Part shown: positions 1 through 6,655 of the stretch, piece by piece
Layout of the letters: every line of letters starts with the position of its first letter
How positions within the stretch are numbered: position 1 is the first letter of the stretch
Source: Pseudobutyrivibrio sp.
GTDB taxonomy: Bacteria > Bacillota > Clostridia > Lachnospirales > Lachnospiraceae
Reading direction: 5' to 3'
Assembly: GCA_024684955.1 (NCBI GenBank)
Contig: JAIKWH010000004.1
Span: forward strand, 1 to 39,140
Length of the DNA: 39,140 nucleotides
The notes under the pieces: generated by a model
Database searches by the model: none
What the model saw: only the letters and a program-made list of their open reading frames with translations
What the model was told of the DNA's origin: nothing
Position numbers and translations under genes: made by a program

Positions 1-20
1 TCACAGGACTTGAAAATTGT

Positions 21-218
21 ATTTCGGTATGGATATGCGTTTGTAGGGCTCGTATCGCGGAAAAATGAAGCACGATGACCTGAGGACAATTATATTCCGG
101 TATGGTAGTGGCTTTACAAGGTGTCCATCGCGGAATGGACAATTTGGGCTTGCTCAGGAGTAAGAAAATAGCCCAATTCCGGTATTTGCATACTGCAAAC
201 GCACATGCATACCGGAAT
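21..218. repeat. Three spaced copies of a 43-bp inverted-repeat unit
   Basis: Three units lie at 21-63, 94-136 and 176-218. Each has a left arm like ATTCCGGTAT and a right arm like ATACCGGAAT, always with exactly 23 bases between the arms. Unit 3 has perfect arms. Units 1 and 2 carry ATCGCGGAA(A/T) on the right, so the same two-base mismatch sits in the same place. The spacers differ and the units start 73 and 82 bp apart. Similar short words (GGACAATT, TTGGACTTG) recur between units. The array may continue left of the window. Its function is unknown; a dispersed palindromic repeat family or protein-binding sites are both possible. Confidence 0.7.
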
Positions 219-240
219 GGATACTTTGGACTTGTATGAA

Positions 241-270
241 ATAAAAGAAGCCCCAGTGCTTGGGGCTTCT
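241..270 (-). terminator. Rho-independent terminator of mscL
   Basis: On the minus strand, 10-bp arms AGAAGCCCCA and TGGGGCTTCT close a short loop and are followed by TTTTAT. It lies 16 bp after the mscL stop codon. Confidence 0.85.
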
Positions 271-285
271 AGTGGTTAAAAAAAT

Positions 286-771
286 TTATTTTAATTCAGA
301 AGTACAATGTGGGCATCTGCTGGCCTTGATAGGAATCATAGACATGCAGTATGGGCACTCCTTCTCTGTAGGCTCTGCAGCCTCCTCGGCAGCATCATCC
401 TTCTTTACGCGGTCAGAGACTGAGTTCAAAAATTTAACTAAACAGAAGACAACCAACGCCATCAAAATGAAGTTGATGATGACAGTGATAAATGTACCGT
501 AGTTTAATGTAGCGGCACCGGCCTCCTGAGCAGCTGCCAATGTCTTGTAATCGCTTCCATCCAACGCAACAAACCAGTTTGTAAAATCGATTCCTCCGGT
601 GATTGCAGAAATTAGTGGCATGATAATATCATTAACTAAAGAATTAATGATAGATTGGAAAGCGCCACCTATAATTACGCCGACTGCTAAATCGAGCACA
701 TTGCCGCGCATGATAAACTCACGAAATTCTGCAGCAAATCCCTTGCTCTTCCCCTTTAAATCCTTGCTCAT
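286..771 (-). CDS. mscL: Large-conductance mechanosensitive channel MscL with C-terminal zinc ribbon
   Basis: The product (161 aa) is a pentameric inner-membrane channel that opens under membrane tension and releases solutes on osmotic downshock. The N-terminal helix with FREFIMRGNVLDLAVGVIIG and the first membrane segment (about 15-45) are typical MscL. The second membrane segment is near 90-112. Unlike classical MscL, the tail ends in a treble-cysteine-pair zinc ribbon, CPYC (139-142) and CPHC (153-156), beyond an acidic linker. An ATG start at 769-771 is chosen over an upstream in-frame TTG because AGAGGAG sits 9 bases before it. It is a single gene with its own terminator. The channel call is firm; the role of the ribbon is unknown. 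Confidence 0.95.
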   Translation of the reverse strand: MSKDLKGKSKGFAAEFREFIMRGNVLDLAVGVIIGGAFQSIINSLVNDIIMPLISAITGGIDFTNWFVALDGSDYKTLAAAQEAGAATLNYGTFITVIINFILMALVVFCLVKFLNSVSDRVKKDDAAEEAAEPTEKECPYCMSMIPIKASRCPHCTSELK

Positions 772-912
772 AAACAATCTCTCCTCTCAAAAATATGAAC
801 CATTGATATGAAATAACCTTGATTCCATAATATCACTTTTTAATGCACATGTGCTAAAAAATGCGGAATAGGGTGATGAATCTCTACGGGAACAGCATTG
901 TAGTGCTCATTT

Positions 913-960
913 AGTATAAAAAATAGGGTCACCCGATTGGGTAACCCTATTTTTTATACT
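913..960. terminator. Bidirectional terminator behind tRNA-Gly copy 1
   Basis: Perfect 17-bp arms at 913-929 and 944-960 (from AGTATAAAAAATAGGGT) enclose a 14-base loop in which ACCC and GGGT can also pair. A/T tracts flank both sides, so it can stop transcription of the minus-strand tRNA beginning 6 bp away. It could also act on the plus strand. Confidence 0.8.
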
Positions 961-965
961 AAAAG

Positions 966-1038
966 AGCGCGAGACGGGACTCGAACCCGCGACCTCCACC
1001 TTGGCAAGGTGGCGCTCCACCAACTGAGCCACTCGCGC
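966..1038 (-). tRNA. tRNA-Gly (anticodon GCC), copy 1
   Basis: This is a 73-nt cloverleaf on the minus strand. The acceptor stem is GCGCGAG/CTCGCGC, the anticodon stem-loop is CCACC-TTGCCAA-GGTGG giving GCC, and the T arm is GCGGG-TTCGAGT-CCCGT. The discriminator base is T and no CCA is encoded. It is identical over all 73 bases to the copy at 6248-6320, which points the other way. Confidence 0.96.
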
Positions 1039-1109
1039 ATATGTCAATCAAGTGAATTACTTATTTCTTGACTGCAAAAGTTATTCTATAGGAACATGAC
1101 CCATAAGTC

Positions 1110-1149
1110 AAGGGATTTATTAAAGTTGCAAAGCTTTGATAAATCCCTT
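1110..1149. other. Hairpin downstream of the lipoprotein gene
   Basis: AAGGGATTTAT and ATAAATCCCTT form an 11-bp stem, with AAAG/CTTT able to pair further in. It lies 24 bp past the lipoprotein stop codon. No T-run follows on the minus strand, so it is a poor intrinsic terminator. It may protect the mRNA 3' end. Confidence 0.45.
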
Positions 1150-1173
1150 AGATTTTCTGAAAACTTTTTTATC

Positions 1174-1713
1174 TTATTTTGACTTTGGAGAGTTGTACTG
1201 GATAGATGAGATTGAATCTCCATCAAATAGGAAGAGGAGAGTCATGCCATCTTTCTCGTATTCTAATGATGAATCTGTCTCTGTTGTTGCATCTCCGTAG
1301 GCTGCCATTACATCCTCCCTGGAACTAGAGAGGTCGATGCCCTCGGATGTTGCAACTAAGTCTGTGCGGAGGAGGACATATTCTACATAGTCTTTGTCCC
1401 CATCTGGGTATGTCTGGATTTGGAAATCTGGGTATGTATAGAGTTTTCCGATTCCATCTGCTGCGCAACTTGGTGACTCAAAATATTCTGAAGGATCGCC
1501 TAAAGCACTGATGATAGGGGCAGCATCTGCATCAACAGCAATGTTAGTGCCTTTGTATTCAAAGGTGTAACCTCCGGCGCTGGCCGGGCTGTCTGATGAA
1601 GCAGTTGAATTGTCTGCCTCGATTACTTTTGTGTCAGATTCTGTGTTGCCACAAGCGGTGAAAGAAAGTGTCATTGTTAAAGCCATGGCAAGAGCAAGTA
1701 GATTCTTTTTCAT
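1174..1713 (-). CDS. Small secreted lipoprotein, unknown function
   Basis: The 179-aa product has a lipoprotein signal peptide with Lys-Lys at the N-terminus, a hydrophobic core and a lipobox ending SFTAC (Cys21). A Ser/Thr/Asp-rich linker follows, then a compact domain from about residue 48. I see no catalytic motif; similar small lipoproteins of Firmicutes are often unassigned. The ATG has AAGGAG 8 bases upstream. It starts 24 bp after the transglutaminase-like gene on the same strand with no terminator between, so the two are probably cotranscribed. Both products face the outside, so they may act together at the cell envelope; this is inference from position only. Confidence 0.85.
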   Translation of the reverse strand: MKKNLLALAMALTMTLSFTACGNTESDTKVIEADNSTASSDSPASAGGYTFEYKGTNIAVDADAAPIISALGDPSEYFESPSCAADGIGKLYTYPDFQIQTYPDGDKDYVEYVLLRTDLVATSEGIDLSSSREDVMAAYGDATTETDSSLEYEKDGMTLLFLFDGDSISSIQYNSPKSK

Positions 1714-1737
1714 TATAGTTAACTCCTTTTATATAAA

Positions 1738-2976
1738 TTATTGTATTGTAGGATATTTGCTCGGGTCGTAATTGTGGGTGTTCTTGTGGGCGTTAGAATA
1801 AGCCCAAAGATCCGCATCGTGCCAGTAGAAAATCAAAGTGCCGTCCAATTGCAGGTTTGGGTCATAGTGGTACCAGCCCTCATCGATATCAATCAGGAGC
1901 CAATAGTGGCCTCGGGTGTCTCTGATTTTTTCTATTTCCATATTTTTGATGCCAAGTCGATTTAGCATGACCTCGGCAGTCTTTTGTTTTACAGTACAGT
2001 CTCCAATTCTGGAGTGCATACCCTTGTAGGCTGCAGAATACAAGTCGTCGATGCCGGCGGTTTCTGAATAGGTAATGTTGTCTACAACCCAGTCGAATAC
2101 GGCCTTGGCCTGACTTTTTTGGTCCATGCCATCCACAATAATCTCTGACAGGATTTGGTCTGCCATTGCATTGACTGTTTCCTCGGTGGCCTCTGCTATC
2201 TTTGCAGAAACAATTTTTACAGAAGTGGTGGCTTTGGCAGAATTGCCAGCAGCATCGGTGGCAATGTATGTGATAGTGTATTGGCCTCGTTTGTCAGGAT
2301 TGATGCCAGTGGTGTCCACTTCTAGGACAGGGGCATCATCATAGTCGTCGGTGACGGTGATATTTTTCTTGTAGGAGATTGACTCGCCTTGAGCGATGAC
2401 AAGGGGTTCCACTCCTGAGATGACAGGAGGAGTATGGTCATCGACAATAGTGCATTGGCACTGGCTTTTTGTTGTATTGCCAGAAGGGTCAGTGACCAGG
2501 ATTTCTACATCGTATTCTCCAGCCTGGGAAAAGTCATATTCCTCAGCAAAATCAATGGAGCAATTTCCTATATCCTCCACAGACTCGATGAAATCAGTGA
2601 TATCGAGAACTCCCTCGCTGGTGTATCTTTGAATTCTTTCAGATGTCAGTTTTACTACTGGCGCTGTGGTGTCGGTGACATGGAGGACGCTAGTGTATTT
2701 CTGCTGGCCAAAGAGGGGCATTTCCCAGAGAATGGTAAGAGGATAATCCCCAGGGACCCGGGTGTCATATTTTGAATCTTTGGAGAATTTTACACTGCTT
2801 TCCTCTCTTTTGAGAAAGTCCTCCACTGAACAGTCGGCAGTGCCTGCCTCGAGATATACTTCAGCATAAACTAGGTCGTGGCGGGTGTAATAATAAGCCC
2901 CCAGACCTATGAGGCCTGCTAGCACTGCTATTACAAGGACTAGTGCCAGAATTATTATTCTCTTTTTCTTTTTCAT
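1738..2976 (-). CDS. Membrane-anchored Ig-like and transglutaminase-like protein
   Basis: The 412-aa product begins with a positively charged stretch and one membrane segment (about 5-30), so the rest lies outside the cell. Three Ig-like repeats of the DUF5011/HYR type follow (about 90-255), each with the DxTAPV or DHTPPV start and a DxxGN turn. The C-terminal part (about 265-400) is a transglutaminase/protease-like core fold. Its candidate triad is Cys in GDCTVKQKT, His in RGHYWLLIDI and Asp in HYDPNLQ. It may process or crosslink wall or surface peptides; substrate unknown. No clear ribosome site precedes the ATG. An extended -10 promoter is seen upstream. Confidence 0.88.
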   Translation of the reverse strand: MKKKKRIIILALVLVIAVLAGLIGLGAYYYTRHDLVYAEVYLEAGTADCSVEDFLKREESSVKFSKDSKYDTRVPGDYPLTILWEMPLFGQQKYTSVLHVTDTTAPVVKLTSERIQRYTSEGVLDITDFIESVEDIGNCSIDFAEEYDFSQAGEYDVEILVTDPSGNTTKSQCQCTIVDDHTPPVISGVEPLVIAQGESISYKKNITVTDDYDDAPVLEVDTTGINPDKRGQYTITYIATDAAGNSAKATTSVKIVSAKIAEATEETVNAMADQILSEIIVDGMDQKSQAKAVFDWVVDNITYSETAGIDDLYSAAYKGMHSRIGDCTVKQKTAEVMLNRLGIKNMEIEKIRDTRGHYWLLIDIDEGWYHYDPNLQLDGTLIFYWHDADLWAYSNAHKNTHNYDPSKYPTIQ

Positions 2977-3009
2977 ATCTAACTCAATTCTATTTAAAAT
3001 TTCTTGTAA

Positions 3010-3032
3010 ATTATATCACATCTAAAATAGAT
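3010..3032 (-). promoter_or_regulatory. Extended -10 promoter with overlapping palindrome
   Basis: On the minus strand TGATATAAT gives a perfect -10 with the TGN extension, 34 bp before the ATG of the transglutaminase-like gene. The palindrome ATCTA-AAA-TAGAT (3020-3032) lies just upstream of it, where a repressor could block RNA polymerase. No good -35 is seen at normal spacing. Confidence 0.55.
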
Positions 3033-3129
3033 TTTTTACCAATAAATAGGGGGAGAAAAAGGGGATGAGAGAAAAAAATTCTGGAGAATACAGGCAGATT
3101 CACACTCTGGCTCAGTTATAAGTTTTGCC

Positions 3130-3143
3130 TATCGCAAGCGATA
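3130..3143. promoter_or_regulatory. Palindrome upstream of metQ, possible operator
   Basis: TATCGCAAGCGATA pairs with itself (TATCG/CGATA around CAAG). The flanking CCTAT and ATAGG (3128-3132, 3147-3151) extend the symmetry. It lies 24 bp upstream of the probable metQ -35, a position suiting an activator. No S-box consensus is present, so methionine control may go through a protein binding here. Confidence 0.4.
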
Positions 3144-3166
3144 AAAATAGGGTATAGCCTGAAGTA

Positions 3167-3195
3167 TTGATATGAAAAAGTCCCTGTGTTAAAGT
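3167..3195 (+). promoter_or_regulatory. Probable metQNI promoter
   Basis: TTGATA (3167-3172) and TAAAGT (3190-3195) are separated by 17 bp. This would give a leader of roughly 60 nt before the metQ ATG. Confidence 0.45.
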
Positions 3196-3260
3196 TGCTT
3201 CATAACAAAAGAGGGGAAATAAAAAATAGATTTAAGAATGACCCCGGAGAGGAGAATGAA

Positions 3261-4127
3261 ATGAAGAACGTATTATTCAAAAAAATAACAGGAGTGGGGC
3301 TTGCGGCAATGATGATGGCTGCAATGATGACAGGATGCGGAAGTGAAGCTTCTGTTGAAGATAAAACCACTGAAGAGACAAGCGAGGGAGAGTTAACAAC
3401 AATCACTGTTGCCGCATCTGCCACACCACATGCAGAGATTCTCGAGCAGGCAAAGGCGATTCTCGCAGAGCAGGGTTACGATCTGCAGGTCACAGAGTTT
3501 GAAGATTATGTGCAGCCTAACGAGGTTGTAGAGTCTGGCGAGTTTGATGCAAACTATTTCCAGCATATTCCATACCTGGATTCCTTTAATGAAGAGCATG
3601 GTACACACCTTGTAAACGCAGGCGGTATTCACTATGAGCCATTTGGAATTTATCCAGGCACAAAGAAGTCTTTGGATGAGGTTGCAGAGGGTGACGTAAT
3701 CGCTATTCCAAACGATACAACAAATGAGGCTAGAGCCCTCTTACTGCTTCAGGATAATGGACTCCTTACACTTGCTGATAATGCAGGCCTTGAGGCTACT
3801 GTAAATGACATTACAGAGAATCCTTACAACCTTGAGTTTGAGGAACTTGAGGCAGCTCAGGTAGCAAGAGTCGTTGGAGAGGTATCTTACGTAGTATTAA
3901 ATGGAAACTATGCTCTTGAGGCTGGATATTCAGTTGGTAAGGATGCAATCGCATATGAGGCTTCTGATTCCCTTGCAGCAGAGACATATGTTAATATAAT
4001 TGCTGTAAAGGAAGGCAACGAAAACTCTGACAAGATTAAGGCACTGGTTGCAGCCCTTAAAACTGAGGATATTCAGAATTTTATTAAGGATACATATGAT
4101 GGAGCGGTAGTTTTTTATGAGCAGTGA
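3261..4127 (+). CDS. metQ: D/L-methionine-binding lipoprotein MetQ
   Basis: The 288-aa product is the substrate-binding lipoprotein of a methionine ABC importer (NLPA family). A signal peptide ends in the lipobox MTGC with the lipidated Cys at residue 26. A Glu/Thr-rich linker follows, then the family core beginning TVAASATPHAEIL and including VQPNEV and the NDTTNEARAL stretch. The ATG at 3261 is preferred over an in-frame GTG at 3186, because GGAGAGGAG lies 6 bases before it and the signal peptide then starts correctly. Its 3' end overlaps metN by 11 bp, which suggests translational coupling. Order metQ-metN-metI differs from the E. coli metNIQ order. Confidence 0.95.
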   Translation: MKNVLFKKITGVGLAAMMMAAMMTGCGSEASVEDKTTEETSEGELTTITVAASATPHAEILEQAKAILAEQGYDLQVTEFEDYVQPNEVVESGEFDANYFQHIPYLDSFNEEHGTHLVNAGGIHYEPFGIYPGTKKSLDEVAEGDVIAIPNDTTNEARALLLLQDNGLLTLADNAGLEATVNDITENPYNLEFEELEAAQVARVVGEVSYVVLNGNYALEAGYSVGKDAIAYEASDSLAAETYVNIIAVKEGNENSDKIKALVAALKTEDIQNFIKDTYDGAVVFYEQ

Positions 4128-5136
4128 GATTATAGTAAAAAACTTATATAAGTCATTTACGACTAAAGACAATCAGGTTGATGCCCTTAGGGACATCAAC
4201 CTTGTTGTTGATTCTGGAGATATATACGGCATTATAGGTATGTCTGGAGCAGGCAAAAGTACCTTGGTTCGCTGCCTGAATTTCCTGGAGAAACCAACCT
4301 CGGGAGAAGTATGGGTAGAAGATAAAAATCTTGCCGATCTTTCAGAGGCAGAACTCAGGGCGGCTAGAAGAAACATTTCTATGATTTTCCAGGGATTTAA
4401 TCTTTTGATGCAAAAGACAGTATTAGATAATGTATGCTTCCCACTGGAACTGGCCGGGGTGCGTAAAAACCAGGCCAGTGCAAAAGCCAGAGAACTTTTG
4501 GAAACAGTTGGATTACTTGAAAAAGCAAATGCTTATCCTTCTCAACTTTCGGGGGGACAGCAGCAGAGAGTTGCCATAGCAAGAGCTCTGGCATCAGACC
4601 CAAAGATTTTGCTTTGCGATGAGGCAACATCAGCCCTTGATCCACAGACCACAGCATCTATTCTTTCATTATTAAAAGAAATAAACGAGAAGATGAATAT
4701 CACAATCGTGATCATTACTCATCAGATGTCAGTTGTGCAGGAAATCTGCAACAAGGTTGCCATTATAGAAAATGGTGAGATTGTGGAAAATGGATATGTA
4801 GCAGACATCTTTAGTCATCCAAAGTCTAACGCTGCCAAAGAATTGATATTAAGAGGTAATTCTGACAGTGATCACACAGTTAGCCTTCTCAATGAGTCCA
4901 GAAAAATCAGGATTGTTTTCTCCGAGAATTCATCCTTTGAGCCAGTAGTGGCCAACATGGTATTAAAGTTTAATACCCCTGTAAATATTCTCAGGGCTGA
5001 CACAAGAAATGTAGGCGGCACAGCCAAGGGAGACATGATTTTAGGCCTGCCTGAGGACGAGAATTTGCAGGAAGATTTAATTGCTTACCTCAAAGAAAGA
5101 GGCCTGGCGGTAGAGGAGGTAACTGGCGATGTTTGA
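4117..5136 (+). CDS. metN: Methionine ABC transporter ATPase MetN
   Basis: The 339-aa cytoplasmic ATPase drives methionine uptake with MetI and MetQ. The Walker A GMSGAGKST (about 43-51), Q-loop in MIFQGFNLL, signature LSGGQQQR and Walker B ILLCDEATSALD are all intact. Residues about 260-335 match the C-terminal NIL regulatory domain, which binds methionine and shuts the importer down when the internal pool is high in the characterised family members. The ATG overlaps the metQ end and has GGAGCGG upstream. The stop overlaps the start of metI by 8 bp. Confidence 0.96.
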   Translation: MSSEIIVKNLYKSFTTKDNQVDALRDINLVVDSGDIYGIIGMSGAGKSTLVRCLNFLEKPTSGEVWVEDKNLADLSEAELRAARRNISMIFQGFNLLMQKTVLDNVCFPLELAGVRKNQASAKARELLETVGLLEKANAYPSQLSGGQQQRVAIARALASDPKILLCDEATSALDPQTTASILSLLKEINEKMNITIVIITHQMSVVQEICNKVAIIENGEIVENGYVADIFSHPKSNAAKELILRGNSDSDHTVSLLNESRKIRIVFSENSSFEPVVANMVLKFNTPVNILRADTRNVGGTAKGDMILGLPEDENLQEDLIAYLKERGLAVEEVTGDV

Positions 5137-5788
5137 TAATAAAGTAATAATGATGCTCCTGGAAGGCATTAGGGACACCCTTTATATGACCCTTGTATCC
5201 ACAGCAATTGCCTATGTATTTGGCCTTCCTCTGGGAATTCTCCTAAAGGTAACCAGCGCAGATGGCTTGAAACCAAACAAGATTATATATAGGGCTTTGG
5301 ACTTAATTTCTAACGTGGTTAGATCAATTCCATTTTTGATCTTGCTTATTTTATTAATACCATTTACCAGACTTTTAGTTGGAAAAAGTTACGGAAGCAC
5401 TGCGACTATAGTTCCTCTTGTAGTTTGTGCAGCCCCATACATTGCCCGCATGGTGGAGTCTTCCCTTAACGAGGTAGACCCAGGAGTAATCGAGGCAGCA
5501 AAATCTATGGGTGCCACCAATTTTCAGATTGTCACAAAGGTAATGCTGGTGGAGGCCAGGACATCCCTTATCATTGGCGCCACCATTACTACAGGAAATA
5601 TTCTTGGATACTCGGCCATGTCTGGTACCGTTGGAGGCGGCGGATTAGGTGATATTGCGGTTCGCTATGGCTACTATCGCTGGGAGACAGGCATCATGAT
5701 TATCACCGTAATCCTGCTGATTATTCTCTTCCAAATCATCCAAAATCTTGGCATGAAAATAGCGGGAAATATGGACAAAAGAAAATAG
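5129..5788 (+). CDS. metI: Methionine ABC transporter permease MetI
   Basis: The 219-aa product is the membrane permease of the importer, with about five membrane segments and the usual family length (217-220). The conserved cytoplasmic coupling loop reads EAAKSMGATNFQIVTKVM, the EAA motif that docks on MetN. The typical sequence SGTVGGGGLGDIAVRYGYYR follows. AGAGGAGG lies 8 bases before the ATG, inside metN. It is the last gene of the met operon. No strong terminator follows, and a fresh promoter appears 20 bp later. Confidence 0.96.
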   Translation: MFDNKVIMMLLEGIRDTLYMTLVSTAIAYVFGLPLGILLKVTSADGLKPNKIIYRALDLISNVVRSIPFLILLILLIPFTRLLVGKSYGSTATIVPLVVCAAPYIARMVESSLNEVDPGVIEAAKSMGATNFQIVTKVMLVEARTSLIIGATITTGNILGYSAMSGTVGGGGLGDIAVRYGYYRWETGIMIITVILLIILFQIIQNLGMKIAGNMDKRK

Positions 5789-5807
5789 GAGTATTTACTC
5801 CGTCGCC

Positions 5808-5836
5808 TTGAAAATACTGACTGATTAGGTTATTAT
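5808..5836 (+). promoter_or_regulatory. Promoter of the 82-aa membrane protein gene
   Basis: TTGAAA (5808-5813) and TATTAT (5831-5836) are 17 bp apart, close to the sigma-A consensus, 32 bp before the ATG. Confidence 0.65.
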
Positions 5837-5868
5837 TACAATTAGTTTTTACATTTAGGAGAATACAA

Positions 5869-6117
5869 ATGAGTCAGGCAAAGGTAGATAAGAAAAAACA
5901 GGATAAACTAAATCGTAAAAAGATTATCCGTAAAAGAAAATTCGAAGATGCACTTAGTATTGGTATAGTTGTAGTCATTGCTGTTGCTATTATTGGTTGG
6001 ATTGGTTATTCAACAGTAGTAAAGTATCAGGAGCATGTAGAGGCAAACAAAGAATATGAGTATTTTGATGTTGCCACAGACGCTATCCAAGACTACATGC
6101 AAAGCGTAGAGAACTAA
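5869..6117 (+). CDS. Small single-span membrane protein, unknown function
   Basis: The 82-aa product has a very basic N-terminus (Lys/Arg-rich, residues 5-25), one membrane segment (about 30-50) and an acidic tail with many Tyr and Asp. The charge layout predicts the N-terminus inside and the tail outside. I recognise no family. Similar small basic-then-hydrophobic proteins occur in secretion and division contexts, but nothing here decides that. TAGGAG sits 8 bases before the ATG. It has its own promoter and a strong terminator, so it is a real single-gene unit. Confidence 0.8.
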   Translation: MSQAKVDKKKQDKLNRKKIIRKRKFEDALSIGIVVVIAVAIIGWIGYSTVVKYQEHVEANKEYEYFDVATDAIQDYMQSVEN

Positions 6118-6118
6118 T

Positions 6119-6149
6119 AACAGGCTGGCTTTTGCCAGCTTGTTTTTTT
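6119..6149 (+). terminator. Rho-independent terminator of the 82-aa gene
   Basis: AACAGGCTGGC pairs with GCCAGCTTGTT around a TTTT loop, with one G-T pair, and seven T follow. Confidence 0.9.
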
Positions 6150-6172
6150 ATTAGAAAAATTTAAAAAATTCC

Positions 6173-6201
6173 TTGACGATATAGTAATCTTCCTATAAAA
6201 T
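6173..6201 (+). promoter_or_regulatory. Promoter of tRNA-Gly copy 2
   Basis: TTGACG (6173-6178) and TAAAAT (6196-6201, within TATAAAAT) are 17 bp apart. The tRNA begins 46 bp after the -10. Confidence 0.7.
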
Positions 6202-6247
6202 AGCAAATGCAGTCAGGAAATGAAGCAATAAACTTGACTGAGATGAT

Positions 6248-6320
6248 GCGCGAGTGGCTCAGTTGGTGGAGCGCCACCTTGCCAAGGTGGAGGTCGCGGG
6301 TTCGAGTCCCGTCTCGCGCT
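6248..6320 (+). tRNA. tRNA-Gly (anticodon GCC), copy 2
   Basis: All 73 bases match the minus-strand copy at 966-1038, including the GCC anticodon, the T discriminator and the lack of an encoded CCA. Its 3' end, CCCGTCTCGCGC, recurs twice downstream (6450-6461 and 6569-6580), and CGAGACGGGAC, the reverse complement of its T-arm/acceptor strand, also appears twice. Confidence 0.96.
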
Positions 6321-6374
6321 CGATAATTAAAATAGGCAGTATCGCAATTGCGGTACTGCCTATTTTAATTATCG
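6321..6374 (+). terminator. Near-perfect 54-nt hairpin directly after tRNA-Gly
   Basis: The hairpin begins on the first base after the discriminator. Twenty-one base pairs (CGATAATTAAAATAGGCAGTA and its complement) are followed by one T-G pair and then CGCAATTGCG, which folds on itself. The whole 54 nt is thus self-complementary with a single wobble. It sits where the 17-bp hairpin sits behind copy 1, so it is probably the tRNA terminator or processing signal, though its T-tract is internal rather than trailing. Confidence 0.7.
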
Positions 6375-6375
6375 G

Positions 6376-6461
6376 GCACTTCAATCGAGACGGGACGACC
6401 TATCACGATTTATTGAGCTTGCGAAGAGAAATCGTGATGCTTCCTTAATCCCGTCTCGCGC
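6376..6461. repeat. tRNA-3'-end-derived hairpin unit 1
   Basis: This 86-bp unit starts with GCACTTCAATCGAGACGGG and ends in CCCGTCTCGCGC, the tRNA-Gly 3' end. CGAGACGGG and CCCGTCTCG form an outer 9-bp stem. ATCACGATTT and AAATCGTGAT form an inner 10-bp stem. The bases following it, CTCTTTTA, equal the natural trailer of tRNA copy 1. Confidence 0.75.
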
Positions 6462-6478
6462 TCTTTTATACTAAAAAA

Positions 6479-6580
6479 GCACTTCAATCGAGACGGGACG
6501 ATATGCAAATAGACTCTTCCCGCTTGATTTATCGAGCTTGCGAAGAGAAATCGTGATGTTTCCTTAATCCCGTCTCGCGC
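6479..6580. repeat. tRNA-3'-end-derived hairpin unit 2
   Basis: This 102-bp unit shares its first 23 bases exactly with unit 1 and its last 47 with one mismatch. The middle differs: the left half of the inner stem is replaced by a segment with CTCTTC and GAAGAG arms. It again ends in CCCGTCTCGCGC. No open reading frame or other gene lies between 6321 and 6655. Confidence 0.75.
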
Positions 6581-6655
6581 ACTGAATAATCTATTTTGGG
6601 CAGAAATAAAAAGTGTTATGATATATTCATGCTTACACAATAGAGGAGAGATGTT

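Noticed and set aside
21-218. CRISPR array
   Set aside because: Only three units, with variable spacing, degenerate arms and the variable part inside the palindrome; no cas genes nearby.
2977-3260. SAM (S-box) riboswitch before metQ
   Set aside because: The conserved S-box core sequences are not visible; only a short palindrome is present.
966-6320. Composite mobile element bounded by the two tRNA-Gly genes
   Set aside because: The segment has no integrase, transposase or target duplications and carries ordinary transport genes.
6254-6448. Open frame of about 64 codons across the second tRNA-Gly
   Set aside because: It reads through the tRNA and its hairpin; a by-product of the tRNA sequence without a ribosome site.
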